Origin: Pseudomonas antarctica
GTDB taxonomy: Bacteria; Pseudomonadota; Gammaproteobacteria; Pseudomonadales; Pseudomonadaceae
NCBI RefSeq assembly: GCF_900624995.1
Contig: NZ_UYXQ01000004.1
Span: 169,465 to 233,464, forward strand
Reading direction: 5' to 3'
DNA length: 64,000 nucleotides
How positions within the stretch are numbered: the first letter of the stretch is position 1; each line of letters starts with the position of its first letter. The notes beneath the pieces were generated by a model. It made no database searches, was not told where the DNA came from, and worked only from the letters and a program-made list of their open reading frames with translations. A program made the translations under genes and the position numbers. Positions 1 to 12,500 of the stretch are shown one piece after another.

Positions 1-991
<991 letters not shown>

Positions 992-1015
992 CGCTCTCCC
1001 AAACATCACAAAACT

Positions 1016-1110
1016 AATGTGGGAGCGGGCTTGCTCGCGAAAGCGGTGGGTCAGTCGATACATCTGGTGGCTGACACTCCCTCTTCGCGAGCAAGCCCGC
1101 TCCCACATTT
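1016..1110. repeat. REP pair (REPIN)
   Basis: Two copies of a roughly 25-bp REP (TGTGGGAGCGGGCTTGCTCG) lie in opposite orientation with the TGTGGGAG ends outward and about 40 bp between them. The element fills the gap between the convergent mltF and EIIB-like genes and may also act as a transcription end. Confidence 0.85.
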
Positions 1111-1125
1111 AGATCTGCTCTTGGC

Positions 1126-1404
1126 TTAGAGACCGGTGATCAAATGAACGACCCCACCGGTCAATACCATCACACCCGGCACACCCGCCGCCTTGAGTGC
1201 CGGTTCATCCAACCGCCCCGCATCCTGCAATTGCACACGCACCCGCGTCAGCGCCACACGTTGTTGTGACTTGAGGTTATCCGCGCCGCCCAATGCATTC
1301 AGAACATCGGCCGACAACAGACTCGGGGCTGCCGTCACAGCCGTCTCGGCAATCAAGTCCGGGGTCAGGGCTTTCCAGAACGCCCGCTGCAATTTCTCGA
1401 ACAT
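1126..1404 (-). CDS. Orphan PTS EIIB-like domain without the phosphocysteine
   Basis: This 92-residue protein resembles the EIIB domain of the glucose/trehalose PTS superfamily, with LGGADNL near residue 38 and LTRVRV about ten residues later. In active EIIB domains the phosphorylated Cys sits two residues before TRLR, as in the HCVTRLR of the trehalose permease at 7090-8532. Here the equivalent residue is Ala (VALTRVR), and the protein contains no Cys at all, so it cannot carry phosphate in the usual way. It starts 2 bases after the EIIA-HPr-EI gene stops, so the two are surely cotranscribed. A docking or regulatory role is inference only; a decayed domain is the alternative. Confidence 0.75.
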   Translation of the reverse strand: MFEKLQRAFWKALTPDLIAETAVTAAPSLLSADVLNALGGADNLKSQQRVALTRVRVQLQDAGRLDEPALKAAGVPGVMVLTGGVVHLITGL

Positions 1405-1406
1405 GC

Positions 1407-3938
1407 TCAGTGCTCCACGACAGGTGAGGTTTCAACGGTGGCCGCGTGGTACAGGCGCAGGGCCTCGCGCACCTGGGCGGCTTCTTCCAGGCCCAGCACC
1501 TGGCGAGCGATGCTCTGGCAGTCGGCCAGGTCCAGCTCGCGCACGGTGGCCTTGATCGTGGGGATCAGCGGTACGCTGACTGATAACTCGTCCACGCCGA
1601 GCCCGATCAACACCGGCACCGCCAGCGCTTCGGACGCCAACGCGCCACATACACCCACCCATTTGCCATGGGCATGCGCCGCCTTGACGGTGCTGGCAAT
1701 CAGGCGCAGCACCGACGGGTGAAAACTGTCGGCCTGACTGGCCAGGCGTGGGTGGTCGCGGTCCATTGCCAGGGTGTATTGGGTCAGGTCATTGGTGCCA
1801 ATAGAGAAAAAATCCACATGGGGGGCGAAGACATCGGCCATCAATGCTGCAGACGGCACCTCGATCATGATCCCCAGCTTCGGCAGCTCTTTGAGCCCCA
1901 GCGCCAGCGCTTCCTCCTCAAGAATCGCGCGTGCCAGGTGCAGCTCCGACAGCAGGCTGACCATCGGCAACATGATATGCAGCCGCGCGAAACCGGCGCT
2001 GGCGAGGATCGCGCGGAACTGTTCACGCAACAGTTCAGGGCGCTCAAGGCACAGGCGAATACCACGCAAGCCGAGGAACGGGTTGGTCTCGCTGTCCATC
2101 GGCACATAGGCCAGCGGCTTGTCGCCACCCACGTCCAGGGTGCGTACCACCAAGTTGCGCTCAGGGCCCAGGACGCGCGCGATGGCGCTGTAGGTGCCGG
2201 CTTGCTCCTCAGGGCTGGGTGCGCGGTTGCGGTCCAAGTAAAGGAACTCCGAACGCAACAGGCCGACGCCTTCACCGCCCAACGTCAGGGATTGCTCTAC
2301 TTCCTGCAACGAAGCGACGTTGGCGGTGACCTCGACGTGATGACCGTCGCGGGTCGTCGCCGGTAAAGCAGCCTGCGCCACTTCGCGCTGACGGCGCAGC
2401 ACTTGCTGGTCACGGGCAGCCTGCAGTTGCTCGATTTCGGCCAGGTCCGGGTCCAGGTGCAGTTCGCCTTTATCGGCGTCGAGCAATACCTGTTTGCCAT
2501 TGGCCAGCGCCAGCACGTGCACCGGCACGCCGCAAATAGCTGGCAGGCCGAGTGCACGCGCGAGAATCGCGACATGGCTGGTCGCCCCACCGCCGACAGT
2601 GACAAACCCCAGCACCTTGCGCGTATCCAGGCTGGCGGTTTGCGATGGGGTCAGTTGCTCAGCGATCAGGATGGCTTGCTCCGGCAAGTCCCATGCACGG
2701 TCCTGGATACCGAGGATCAGTTTGAGCACGCGTTGGCCGACATCGGCCAAGTCTGCCGCCCGTTCGGCGAGCAGCGCGTTGCCCAGGCCCTGAAACAAGG
2801 TGGCAGTGGCTACCGTGGCGCGGTTCCAGGCAAAGGCAGCGCTTTTGCCATTGGTTAACTGGGCATGCGCTTGTTCCAGCAAAGTGGGGTCTTCGAGCAA
2901 TTCTTGATGGGCGCGAAAGATCTCGGCCTGGGCACTGCCGGCTGCTTTGGTTTGCAGGGCTTGCAGCGCTTCGGCTGCCGCCAGCAAGCCACGCTCGAGT
3001 GCGGCGCGCTCGAGCGCTTCGCCACTTCCGGCTTCGGTAATGTTCAGTTCCGGCTCAGCCACTTGCACCACCTGGCCAAACGCCGAACCTGGCGAGGCAC
3101 ACACGCCGCGCAGCAAGGTGGCCGACGACAGCGGCGCGCAAGGCTCAACCACCGCAGTGGGTGCCGCAACCGTCTCGCCACAGCCTTCAGCCAGCAATGC
3201 AACCAGCGCCTTGATCGCGGCATCGGCATCGTCACCCGCAGCGCTCACTTGCAAGGTATCGCCCTGCACGGTTTGCAGCGCCATGATCGCCACCAAGGAT
3301 TTTGCGTTGGCGCTCTGGGTTTGCTTGTGCAGGTAAATGCTCGCGTTGAAGCCCTTCGCTGCCTGGGCAAATACCGCCGCAGGACGAGCGTGTAAACCGT
3401 TGGCGTTGGGCAAGGTCAGGGGTTTGGAGAACAGTGCATCGCCCGCCTCCTCATCCACTGTTTCAGCCGCTTCTCCAGGTGACACGCGTAGCAGCGGCTG
3501 GCCCACATCCACCAGAGCACCGTCCGGCCTCAGCAACGTAAACGGCTCGCCGCTGACCACCAGCATCAAGGTCAGCAAACTGCGGGCATGGAGCGCCACG
3601 TAGTCGGCATCGAATTCAATCAGTGGCTGCCCAACCTCCACCCGCTGGCCTTCCTGCACCAGCGGCGTGAAGCCCTGGCCCCCCAGGTTTACGGTGTCCA
3701 GGCCGATGTGCATCAGCACCTGGACGCCGTTGTCGTCGGTAACGCTGACCGCATGACCACTGTCCTGGATACTGCTGATTACCCCAGCCAACGGCGCGCA
3801 AAGGGTCTGCGAGGTGGGATCGATGCACAGGCCGTCGCCGATCAGGCGACCGGCGAACACCGGGTCGGGCACCTGATCCAATGCCAGCAGCACACCGGAC
3901 AGCGGCGCCAGCAATTCCAGGGGTTGAGTTGTGGTCAT
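1407..3938 (-). CDS. PTS multiphosphoryl transfer protein (EIIA-HPr-EI fusion)
   Basis: This 843-residue protein carries phosphate from PEP to a sugar EIIB. Residues 1-155 form a glucose-type EIIA, with His62 and the likely phospho-His77 (VLMHIGLD) spaced 15 apart as in E. coli EIIA-Glc. Residues about 170-255 form HPr, with His183 in GLHARPAA. The rest is enzyme I, with phospho-His455 in GGATSHVAILA and a C-terminal PEP-binding TIM barrel ending with the VGVCGALASE active-site loop. The architecture equals that of NagF/FruB-like proteins in Pseudomonas. Its position downstream of treP and treC indicates that it energises trehalose uptake, making the locus independent of a general PTS. It lies last but one in the minus-strand operon; the ATG at 3938 was used as start. 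Confidence 0.93.
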   Translation of the reverse strand: MTTTQPLELLAPLSGVLLALDQVPDPVFAGRLIGDGLCIDPTSQTLCAPLAGVISSIQDSGHAVSVTDDNGVQVLMHIGLDTVNLGGQGFTPLVQEGQRVEVGQPLIEFDADYVALHARSLLTLMLVVSGEPFTLLRPDGALVDVGQPLLRVSPGEAAETVDEEAGDALFSKPLTLPNANGLHARPAAVFAQAAKGFNASIYLHKQTQSANAKSLVAIMALQTVQGDTLQVSAAGDDADAAIKALVALLAEGCGETVAAPTAVVEPCAPLSSATLLRGVCASPGSAFGQVVQVAEPELNITEAGSGEALERAALERGLLAAAEALQALQTKAAGSAQAEIFRAHQELLEDPTLLEQAHAQLTNGKSAAFAWNRATVATATLFQGLGNALLAERAADLADVGQRVLKLILGIQDRAWDLPEQAILIAEQLTPSQTASLDTRKVLGFVTVGGGATSHVAILARALGLPAICGVPVHVLALANGKQVLLDADKGELHLDPDLAEIEQLQAARDQQVLRRQREVAQAALPATTRDGHHVEVTANVASLQEVEQSLTLGGEGVGLLRSEFLYLDRNRAPSPEEQAGTYSAIARVLGPERNLVVRTLDVGGDKPLAYVPMDSETNPFLGLRGIRLCLERPELLREQFRAILASAGFARLHIMLPMVSLLSELHLARAILEEEALALGLKELPKLGIMIEVPSAALMADVFAPHVDFFSIGTNDLTQYTLAMDRDHPRLASQADSFHPSVLRLIASTVKAAHAHGKWVGVCGALASEALAVPVLIGLGVDELSVSVPLIPTIKATVRELDLADCQSIARQVLGLEEAAQVREALRLYHAATVETSPVVEH

Positions 3939-3989
3939 GACTTCACCTGCTGTTTTGTTCTGTAAAAATCATAGGGCCAACAACGGTCC

Positions 3990-4080
3990 AATGTGGGAGC
4001 TGGCTTGCCTGCGATAGCATCGCCTCGGTGTCACTGAAAAACCGAGTCGCTCGCATCGCAGCCAAGCCAGCTCCCCCATT
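3990..4080. repeat. REP pair (REPIN), GGGAGCTGGCTTGC variant
   Basis: An inverted pair of the variant REP GTGGGAGCTGGCTTGCCTGC lies between the porin and the phosphotransfer gene. Being inside a same-strand operon, its hairpin could set different mRNA levels for the genes on either side. Confidence 0.8.
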
Positions 4081-4090
4081 GAGTCCGTGT

Positions 4091-5341
<1,251 letters not shown>

Positions 5342-5382
5342 TTAACGCGCCCCGCACGCTCATACGGGGGTTACAGCGGGCC

Positions 5383-7029
5383 TCAATCCTTGAGGTGCAG
5401 CACAAACGATTCGTAAGGTCGCAACACCAGCGTGCGCGTAAGCACCGGGCAGTCGGGGTAGTTGCTGATCAGCAGGCGTTGCTCGCTCGGCGCGTCGATG
5501 ACGCCCTGCGGCAGTTGGATTTCGCAGGCGTTGCCGTAAAAGTTATTCAGCACCAGCAAGCGCTCACCCCGCCCTTCGCGCAGGTACGCCCAGACTTGGA
5601 GGTGGTCTTGCAGCAGTTGGCGATAAACGCCCTTCTGGATCAGCGGCTCGTGGCGACGCAACGCAATGAGTGCGCGGTAGTGATGCAGCACCGAATCCGA
5701 GTCGTCCAGTTGGCTCTCGACGTTGATCTGCGCCGCGTTGGCCGGGATACCGATCCACGGCTCGCCCGTGCTGAAACCGGCATTGGCCTGGGTGTTCCAT
5801 TGCATCGGTGTGCGGCCGTTATCGCGGGACTTCTGCATGATCGCCGCCATGCTCGACGCTTCAGACTCACCCGCATCACGCTTGAGGCGGAAGATGTTCA
5901 GCGTCTCGACATCACGGTACTGATCAATCTTGTCGAAACCGGGATTGGTCATGCCCAGCTCTTCGCCCTGGTACACGTAAGGCGTGCCCTGGAGGAAGTG
6001 CAGCGCGGTGGCGAGCATCTTGGCCGAGACCACGCGGTGCTCGCCGTCGTCGCCAAACCGCGAGACCACCCGCGGCTGGTCGTGGTTACACCAAAACAGC
6101 GCGTTCCAGCCACCACCGGCCTGCATGCCCAGTTGCCAGTCGGAAAATATCTGCTTGAGTTGCAGGAAATCAAAGTCGGCCTTCACCCACTTCTGCAGGT
6201 TCGGGTAATCCACCTTCAGATGATGAAAGTTGAAGGTCATCGACAGCTCTTTCGACTCAGGATTCGAATAACGAATGCAGTGTTCCAGGCTGGTGGACGA
6301 CATCTCGCCGACGTTGATCAGGTCATGCCCTTCGAAGACTTCGCGGTGCATTTCCTGCAGGTATTCGTGCACGTTCGGGCCGTCGGTGTAGAAGCGCCGG
6401 CCGTCAGTGTTGTCCTCGGGGAAATCGGCGGGTTTGGAGATCAAGTTGATCACGTCCAGGCGAAAACCACCCACGCCTTTGTCGCGCCAGAAGCGCATCA
6501 GCTTGAACACCTCGGCGCGCACGCTGGGGTTGTCCCAATTGAGGTCGGCCTGGGTGTGGTCGAACAGGTGCAAAAAGTACTGGCCGGTTTGCGCCTCGTA
6601 TTCCCAGGCCGAGCCGCCGAACTTGGATTCCCAGTTGTTCGGCTGGTCACGCCAGATGTAGAAATCGCGGTACGGGTTGTCGAGGCTGCTGCGCGCTTGC
6701 TGGAACCACTCGTGCTCGATGGAGGTGTGGTTGACCACAATGTCGAGCATCAGCGTGATGCCGCGCTTGGCCGCTTCGCTGATCAGCAGGTCGCAGTCGG
6801 CCATGGTCCCGTAGCTGGGGTCGATGGCGTAGTAGTCGCTGATGTCATAGCCGTTGTCGCGTTGCGGCGAGCGCAGGAACGGGGTGATCCACAGGCAATC
6901 CACGCCTAGCCATTTGAGGTAATCGAGCTTGTCCACGATGCCCAGCAGGTCACCGGTGGCATTACCCGCATGGCTATGGAAGCTTTTAGGGTAGATCTGA
7001 TAGATCACCGAGTGTTGCCAGTTTTGCAT
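5383..7029 (-). CDS. treC: Alpha,alpha-phosphotrehalase (GH13)
   Basis: This cytoplasmic 548-residue enzyme hydrolyses trehalose-6-phosphate, the product of PTS uptake, to glucose and glucose-6-phosphate. It is a family GH13 (alpha-amylase) protein: YQIYPKSF at the N-terminus, LMLDIVVNHTS, the nucleophile Asp in GGFRLDVINLI, the acid/base Glu in NVGEMSS, and NHDQPRVVSRFG. The length matches E. coli TreC and B. subtilis TreA. It starts at ATG 7029, 60 bp after treP ends. The neighbouring PTS permease favours phosphotrehalase over the related oligo-1,6-glucosidases or trehalose synthase. Confidence 0.94.
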   Translation of the reverse strand: MQNWQHSVIYQIYPKSFHSHAGNATGDLLGIVDKLDYLKWLGVDCLWITPFLRSPQRDNGYDISDYYAIDPSYGTMADCDLLISEAAKRGITLMLDIVVNHTSIEHEWFQQARSSLDNPYRDFYIWRDQPNNWESKFGGSAWEYEAQTGQYFLHLFDHTQADLNWDNPSVRAEVFKLMRFWRDKGVGGFRLDVINLISKPADFPEDNTDGRRFYTDGPNVHEYLQEMHREVFEGHDLINVGEMSSTSLEHCIRYSNPESKELSMTFNFHHLKVDYPNLQKWVKADFDFLQLKQIFSDWQLGMQAGGGWNALFWCNHDQPRVVSRFGDDGEHRVVSAKMLATALHFLQGTPYVYQGEELGMTNPGFDKIDQYRDVETLNIFRLKRDAGESEASSMAAIMQKSRDNGRTPMQWNTQANAGFSTGEPWIGIPANAAQINVESQLDDSDSVLHHYRALIALRRHEPLIQKGVYRQLLQDHLQVWAYLREGRGERLLVLNNFYGNACEIQLPQGVIDAPSEQRLLISNYPDCPVLTRTLVLRPYESFVLHLKD

Positions 7030-7089
7030 GGAAACTCCTTAAGTAAAGTTTTGTGCTGGTCTCTGGGGCTTGCTCCCGATAGCGCTAGA

Positions 7090-8532
7090 TCAGGCGACGC
7101 GATAACCAGGGCGTACGATCTTCATGCTCAGCACACAGGTCAGTACAAACGGCACGACCATCGCGATGACCATCCCGATCACAAAGCTTGGGATGAACTG
7201 TGGAATGATCGAGATAAACCCAGGCAAGCCACCCACGCCGATGGCCGAGGCGGTCACCTTGTTCATCGACAGGAAAATGCTGCCCAGTGCCGACCCCAAC
7301 AGGGCGGCATAGAACGGAAACTTGAAGCGCAGGTTCACCCCAAACATCGCCGGTTCAGTGATGCCGAAGTAGGCGGAAATCGCCGAAGTCGAGGCCATGC
7401 TTTTGTCCCGCGCATTACGCGTCGTGTAGAACACCGCGAGCGCGGCGCTGCCTTGGGCCAGGTTGGACATAACGATCATCGGCCAGATAAACGTGCCGCC
7501 CTGGGTCGAGATAAGCTGCAGGTCCACGGCAAGGAACATGTGGTGCATGCCGGTGATCACCAGCGGCGCGTACAGCAGGCCAAAAATCGCCCCGCCGACC
7601 ATCGGTGCCAGGTCAAACAGGGTGACCACGCCTTCGGTAATCAGGATGCCGAGGTGACGCGTCACCGGGCCGATGATTGCCAGGGCCAGCACGCCGGTGA
7701 CGACGATGGTGGTGATGGGCACAACGAGCAGTTGAATCGCATTCGGCACCCGTGCCCGCAGCCATTTTTCAATCACGCTCATCACATAGGCCGCCATCAG
7801 AATTGGCAGGATCTGCCCTTGGTAGCCGACTTTTTCGATCTTGAACCAGCCGAAGATGTCGAAGTACGGCAGGCTCTGGCCGTCGAGCCCGGCCACCGCT
7901 TTGCCGTAGTTCCAGGCATTGAGCAGGTCGGGGTGCACCAGCATCAGGCCGAGCACAATGCCGAGGATTTCACTGCCGCCAAAACGCTTGGCCGCCGACC
8001 AGCCCACCAGCGCCGGCAGGAACACGAACGAGGTGTTGGCCATCAAGTTGATCAGGCTCCACAGGCCATCCAGGTTCGGATACGCCTCCAGCAGCGTCTT
8101 GCCCTCGATGAACATGCCTTTGGCGCCCATCAAATTGTTAATGCCCATCAGCAGGCCCGCGATGATCAGCGCGGGCAGAATCGGCATGAACACATCGGAA
8201 AATACGCGTACCAGGCGCTGCATGGCGTTGGTCTTGTCGGCGCCTTTCTTCTTCACGTCGGCGATGGTGGCGGCGGCGAGGCCGGTCTGTTCGCGCAGGG
8301 CGGCGTAGACCTTTTCCACATCACCGGGGCCAATCACCACTTGGAACAGGCCGCCGGTAAAGAACGAGCCCTTGACCAGATCGACCTGGTTCAACGCACC
8401 GCTATTGACCAGGCTCGGGTCCTTGAGCGCCAGGCGCAGTCGGGTCACGCAGTGGGCAGCTTGCTCAAGGTTGTCGCTGCCCCCGAGGTGCTCGAGAATC
8501 TGGCGGGCAATATTCGAATAGTCGTGGCTCAT
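7090..8532 (-). CDS. treP: Trehalose PTS permease EIIBC
   Basis: This 480-residue inner-membrane permease imports and phosphorylates trehalose. Residues 1-90 are EIIB, with the phosphocysteine in AAHCVTRLR. A linker near residue 100 leads into an EIIC domain with about ten hydrophobic helices, containing conserved EIIC motifs such as GITEPAMFGV and ITGMHHMF. There is no EIIA domain; phosphate must come from the EIIA-HPr-EI protein of the same operon. It is the first gene of the minus-strand operon and is divergent from treR, with two operator-like palindromes in the shared 252-bp gap. The specificity follows from treC and treR beside it. Confidence 0.94.
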   Translation of the reverse strand: MSHDYSNIARQILEHLGGSDNLEQAAHCVTRLRLALKDPSLVNSGALNQVDLVKGSFFTGGLFQVVIGPGDVEKVYAALREQTGLAAATIADVKKKGADKTNAMQRLVRVFSDVFMPILPALIIAGLLMGINNLMGAKGMFIEGKTLLEAYPNLDGLWSLINLMANTSFVFLPALVGWSAAKRFGGSEILGIVLGLMLVHPDLLNAWNYGKAVAGLDGQSLPYFDIFGWFKIEKVGYQGQILPILMAAYVMSVIEKWLRARVPNAIQLLVVPITTIVVTGVLALAIIGPVTRHLGILITEGVVTLFDLAPMVGGAIFGLLYAPLVITGMHHMFLAVDLQLISTQGGTFIWPMIVMSNLAQGSAALAVFYTTRNARDKSMASTSAISAYFGITEPAMFGVNLRFKFPFYAALLGSALGSIFLSMNKVTASAIGVGGLPGFISIIPQFIPSFVIGMVIAMVVPFVLTCVLSMKIVRPGYRVA

Positions 8533-8597
8533 GCTTGGTTTCCACTTTGATTTTTTTATTTGGGGGCAGTCATTGGCAGCACGCCGAGGCCAAAAGT

Positions 8598-8639
8598 ACT
8601 CGTCTGTACGAGTTAAATCAACAACTCGTCTGTACGAGT
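8598..8639. promoter_or_regulatory. Two TreR-like operators
   Basis: The 16-bp palindrome ACTCGTCTGTACGAGT occurs twice, at 8598-8613 and 8624-8639, identical and 26 bp apart between centres. The core GT-N4-AC fits the operators of the HutC/TreR branch of GntR repressors. The pair lies between the divergent treP and treR. Binding by TreR is inferred from motif and position. Confidence 0.8.
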
Positions 8640-8784
8640 AACAAATTGTTTATATTTCTGAATTTTGAGTCAGATATTTCCCTTTCTTCCACGGCGGTCC
8701 AATGGACAAACCCCACCTGTGCCACTAAGGTTCCAGCCTTGAATGCGCAGTTCACCTTCATTAAGCCGGGCATAGAGCCATCCC

Positions 8785-9489
8785 ATGAGCAAATACAACC
8801 AGATCTATACGGATCTGCTTGCCAGCATCACCACCGAACGCCTGCAACGCGGCACGCGCCTTCCCTCCGAAACCGAACTGATGGACGCCTACCAAGCCAG
8901 CCGTGGCACCGTGCGTCGTGCGATCGAGCAGTTGCAGGAGCGTGGGTTTGCGCAAAAAATCCACGGCAAGGGCACCTTTGTGTTGTCGCCCAACCCCATT
9001 GAGTTCCAACTGGGTGGCATCGTCAGCTTCCACGAAACCCACGCTGACCTGGGCGATGACGTACGCACTGAAGTCGTCGATTTCAGCCAATTCCCGTTGG
9101 AAGGCTCGCTGCTGCAGCACATCGAAGCCGAACCCGGCACCCTGATCACTCGCATCAAACGGGTACGGCGCATCGGCGGCAAACGGGTGATCCTCGACAT
9201 CAACCACTTCGTCGCCGAGCTGATCCCAGGCCTGGACCGCGACATCGCCGAGCAGTCGATCTACGCGTTTATCGAGCAAACGCTGCAGTTGCAGATCAGC
9301 TACGCGCAACGCACCATCGAAGCCCTGCCGCGCAGCAAGGACGACCAGGCACACCTGGATCTGGATGGGCAAAGCCATGTGATCGTGGTGAGCAACCAGA
9401 CGTTTTTGCAGGACGGGCGGCAGTTCGAGTACACCGAGTCGCGGCATACGCTGGATAAGTTTTACTTTTCGGACATCGCGCGGCGCTGA
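8785..9489 (+). CDS. treR: Trehalose operon repressor, GntR/HutC family
   Basis: This 234-residue regulator has an N-terminal winged helix-turn-helix (residues 1-70; RLPSETELMDAYQASRGTVRRA is the recognition segment) and a C-terminal UTRA effector domain (about 85-225). In this family trehalose-6-phosphate releases the repressor from its operators. It is transcribed away from treP, and the two palindromes upstream would let it control both directions. The ATG at 8785 aligns with the usual start of the family (MSKYNQIYTDLL). The GntR/UTRA assignment is certain; the trehalose role rests on location. Confidence 0.92.
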   Translation: MSKYNQIYTDLLASITTERLQRGTRLPSETELMDAYQASRGTVRRAIEQLQERGFAQKIHGKGTFVLSPNPIEFQLGGIVSFHETHADLGDDVRTEVVDFSQFPLEGSLLQHIEAEPGTLITRIKRVRRIGGKRVILDINHFVAELIPGLDRDIAEQSIYAFIEQTLQLQISYAQRTIEALPRSKDDQAHLDLDGQSHVIVVSNQTFLQDGRQFEYTESRHTLDKFYFSDIARR

Positions 9490-9572
9490 CGGCATTGCAT
9501 CACGGTCGCCGCCTAACTATGTAGTGCCCGAAGCGGCTGGCAGCGAGGGAACCTCATCGTTCTTTTTGAAGG

Positions 9573-12500
9573 ATGAGCACCCCCATGAGTTTGATCACTA
9601 ACCCAGCCCTGCCCAATGCCACCGACAAGGCCGCACTGAAGGCACTGGCTACTCGCCTGATCCAGGCCTGCCCGAGCCTGCATGACAGCGCCCACCAGAG
9701 CGCCTGTGAAATTCTGAAAAAGCACGGCGTACAAGGCCTGGACCCTGACGAGGTCTATTACCATCGTTTCAAGGCAGCCCAGAGCAGCTCCAAGAGCTTT
9801 ACCGGTTGGGAGCACGTGCAGGAAAAACCGTATGAGTCGACCACCCTGACCCAATTGGTGATCAAACGGTTTCGTGCCACTGACTACGACAATGCCGACC
9901 TGCTCGACCTGTATGGCGGGTTCTACACCGCAGGGCCGGAATTTGGCGACTTCAATGAAACTCACGAAGTGCGCCTACATGGCAACGAGGTGCTGAAAGA
10001 CTTCTGGCGCATCAAATTCGACAGTCTCTACACCGATAAACTCGACGAGTTCTGGCACACCTTCCACGGCGACTTTCGCGCCCTGGCCAAGTGCAATTTT
10101 CTCAGCAAGGCCGTTCAGGCTGTTGAACTCAAGCAACTGACTGACGACGACTTTCAGACCTGCCTCAACGCTGTCGCCTCCAACCTGAGCTGGCCAGTCA
10201 CCCAGCAGATGCTGGAAACCGAAGTGGCACCCACTGACGGCTTACAGGTGTGTGCCCTTGACGTTGACGGTTATGTCGCGATCAATCTGCTGCGCATCGT
10301 CGACAAGACGGGTCGGCAAATTCTCTATACGCCGGGCGACACACCAGCCTTCCAAGTACTCGAAACGCCCTCGGACATGCATTGGTGGGTACTGGGCAAG
10401 ATGAACGAGGAAAAAAACCGCAACGCCTTCCTCTGCCACTTCTCCCTGACCGACCGCCAGGCCATCACCGATAACATCACTGATCTCATGAACCGCTTGG
10501 TCGGCACCTGGGGCAGCGCCGATCATCACCTGATCAATCGAACGAACCAGGCGATCACCCACGATGCGTTCACCTGGCTGCAGGACCGTACACGCTGGTC
10601 GATGTACCACGAAGCCCAACAATCACTGACCACTCAGAAGGAGCTGACGAAAAAACTCTGGATAGGCTACCTGAGCGCCGGCCTGAAAATATTTGGCCCG
10701 TTGGCTGTCATCGGCTGGCCAGTCGCGCTGCCCGTATTGGGCGCCAGCATTGCCAACCTGGGGCTGAATATCGATCAGGCAGTCAATGGCCGTACCAGCG
10801 CGGAGCGCAAAGCCGGTGTGATCGGCGCGGTGTTCAGCGGGATCGATACGTTGTTCAATCTGTTCGCGCTGCACGGGCCTGGCCCGATAGCGGAACTCGG
10901 CCCGGAAATCGACGAGGCAGAAGCGGCCGAGATGGCCAAGTTCAAAGACGCAACGGCGCCGGTCGACGATACGCCAGTGGTCTCACCACCCAGTGAAACA
11001 CCTGCGCCGGCACCCGACCCAGCCCCCACTGCTCCGGCGCTGGAGCCCTCCCCTACCGAACCGGAAATACCGGCAGATTGGAAGCGCCAACAGGGTTTGG
11101 AGGGTGCAACCGCGATGACCAAAGGAGGACGTTATCGGAGTATCTATACCGTCAACTCAAACCCGTCGACCGTCATCCCGTTCAAAGGCGACGTCTGTTA
11201 CGTGCGTTACGAAGCGGATGTGAATGGCGGCGGGACCTGGGCAATCATCGACCCCAATAACCCCCACGCGTTTTCCGGCTCGCGCCCGGTACGTCTGAAC
11301 GTCGACGGCGAATGGGAATACGCCCCGCGCGCCCCGCGCGCCTCTGACGCCGTCAGGGGCGGCAGCCCGGTGGATGTTCCCACAACGAGCGAAGGCTCAT
11401 TAGAGCCCGAATTTGAACCCGAATCTGCCACCCCTAACGCCTACGGGCCGCCCAGATCCAGTTATCCCCCTTCAAGCCTGACGACACCGTATGACCTCAG
11501 CAACATGGACAGCTTCCAGATTGAGCTTGCGATGTCCGGCGGGCCGGATTATTTCAAGCTCATCCCTAAACCCGGAGGAGGTTTTACCGAATTCAAATCG
11601 TCAGATTATTTTATCAACCCTGCGCGGACGAAAATCACGAGCGATGCCCGTACCTTTTTCTCCCGCCCCTTTTTCACCCAGACCCTACCCGAACGTCCTG
11701 CACTCCCCACTCTCACGCCTGAGTTGTCATCCACCGAAGCTATCGAAGATATATTGGAAGGCGCACCTCGCCTGATTGTCGCCGAAAGCCCGAAACGCGT
11801 CGCCAGCCTGTACACCCTGATTAAGCAAATGCCTGCCCTGGCGCGTAAAGGCTTCAAGGTGATCTACCTGAATCGCCTGTTCAACGACCTCCACCAATTT
11901 GACCTCGATACCTTCGCCAGCAGCGGGGAACTGTCCGAGAACCTGAAAAATTACCTCAATGAGATGGACAGGGCCCTGCCGGTGCGTTTCAACACCCTGG
12001 AACTGCTCACCGCCGCCCGGGCCAATGGCGTACGCGTTCAGGCCACAGGCCTCTTGGCCAACTATCTCCCGCTCCCAGTTGCCGTTGATGAGCAAATGGC
12101 CAAGAGTTTTTTGACCAGCGAGATCATCCGTCTCGACCAAGCCAAGTACGGCGCAAGTAAATATGTGGTATTGACCAATGCACAAAACACCAACACGTTC
12201 AGGGGTGTGGCGGGTATCAGTGAAATAAACGGCGGTACAAGCCTGCGGATCGGCGAGGTGAGCGACGCCACCCCACGGATCAAAATTGGTTACGGCCCCA
12301 AGGTAAGTAATGTCAGCACCGGCAATCCGACAGTTCCTAAACCCAGTGCGCTGGACACTGACCTCATCCTGCAAGTGCCCCTGAGACAGCAAAAGGAAGT
12401 GTTCCCCTTCCTTTTGAGTCCGAAAAAAATCGACGAGCTGCTCAAAGCCCCCGGCGACTACCTCCTGCAGGAGACACAGGCAGAATTGACGCTGATCCAT

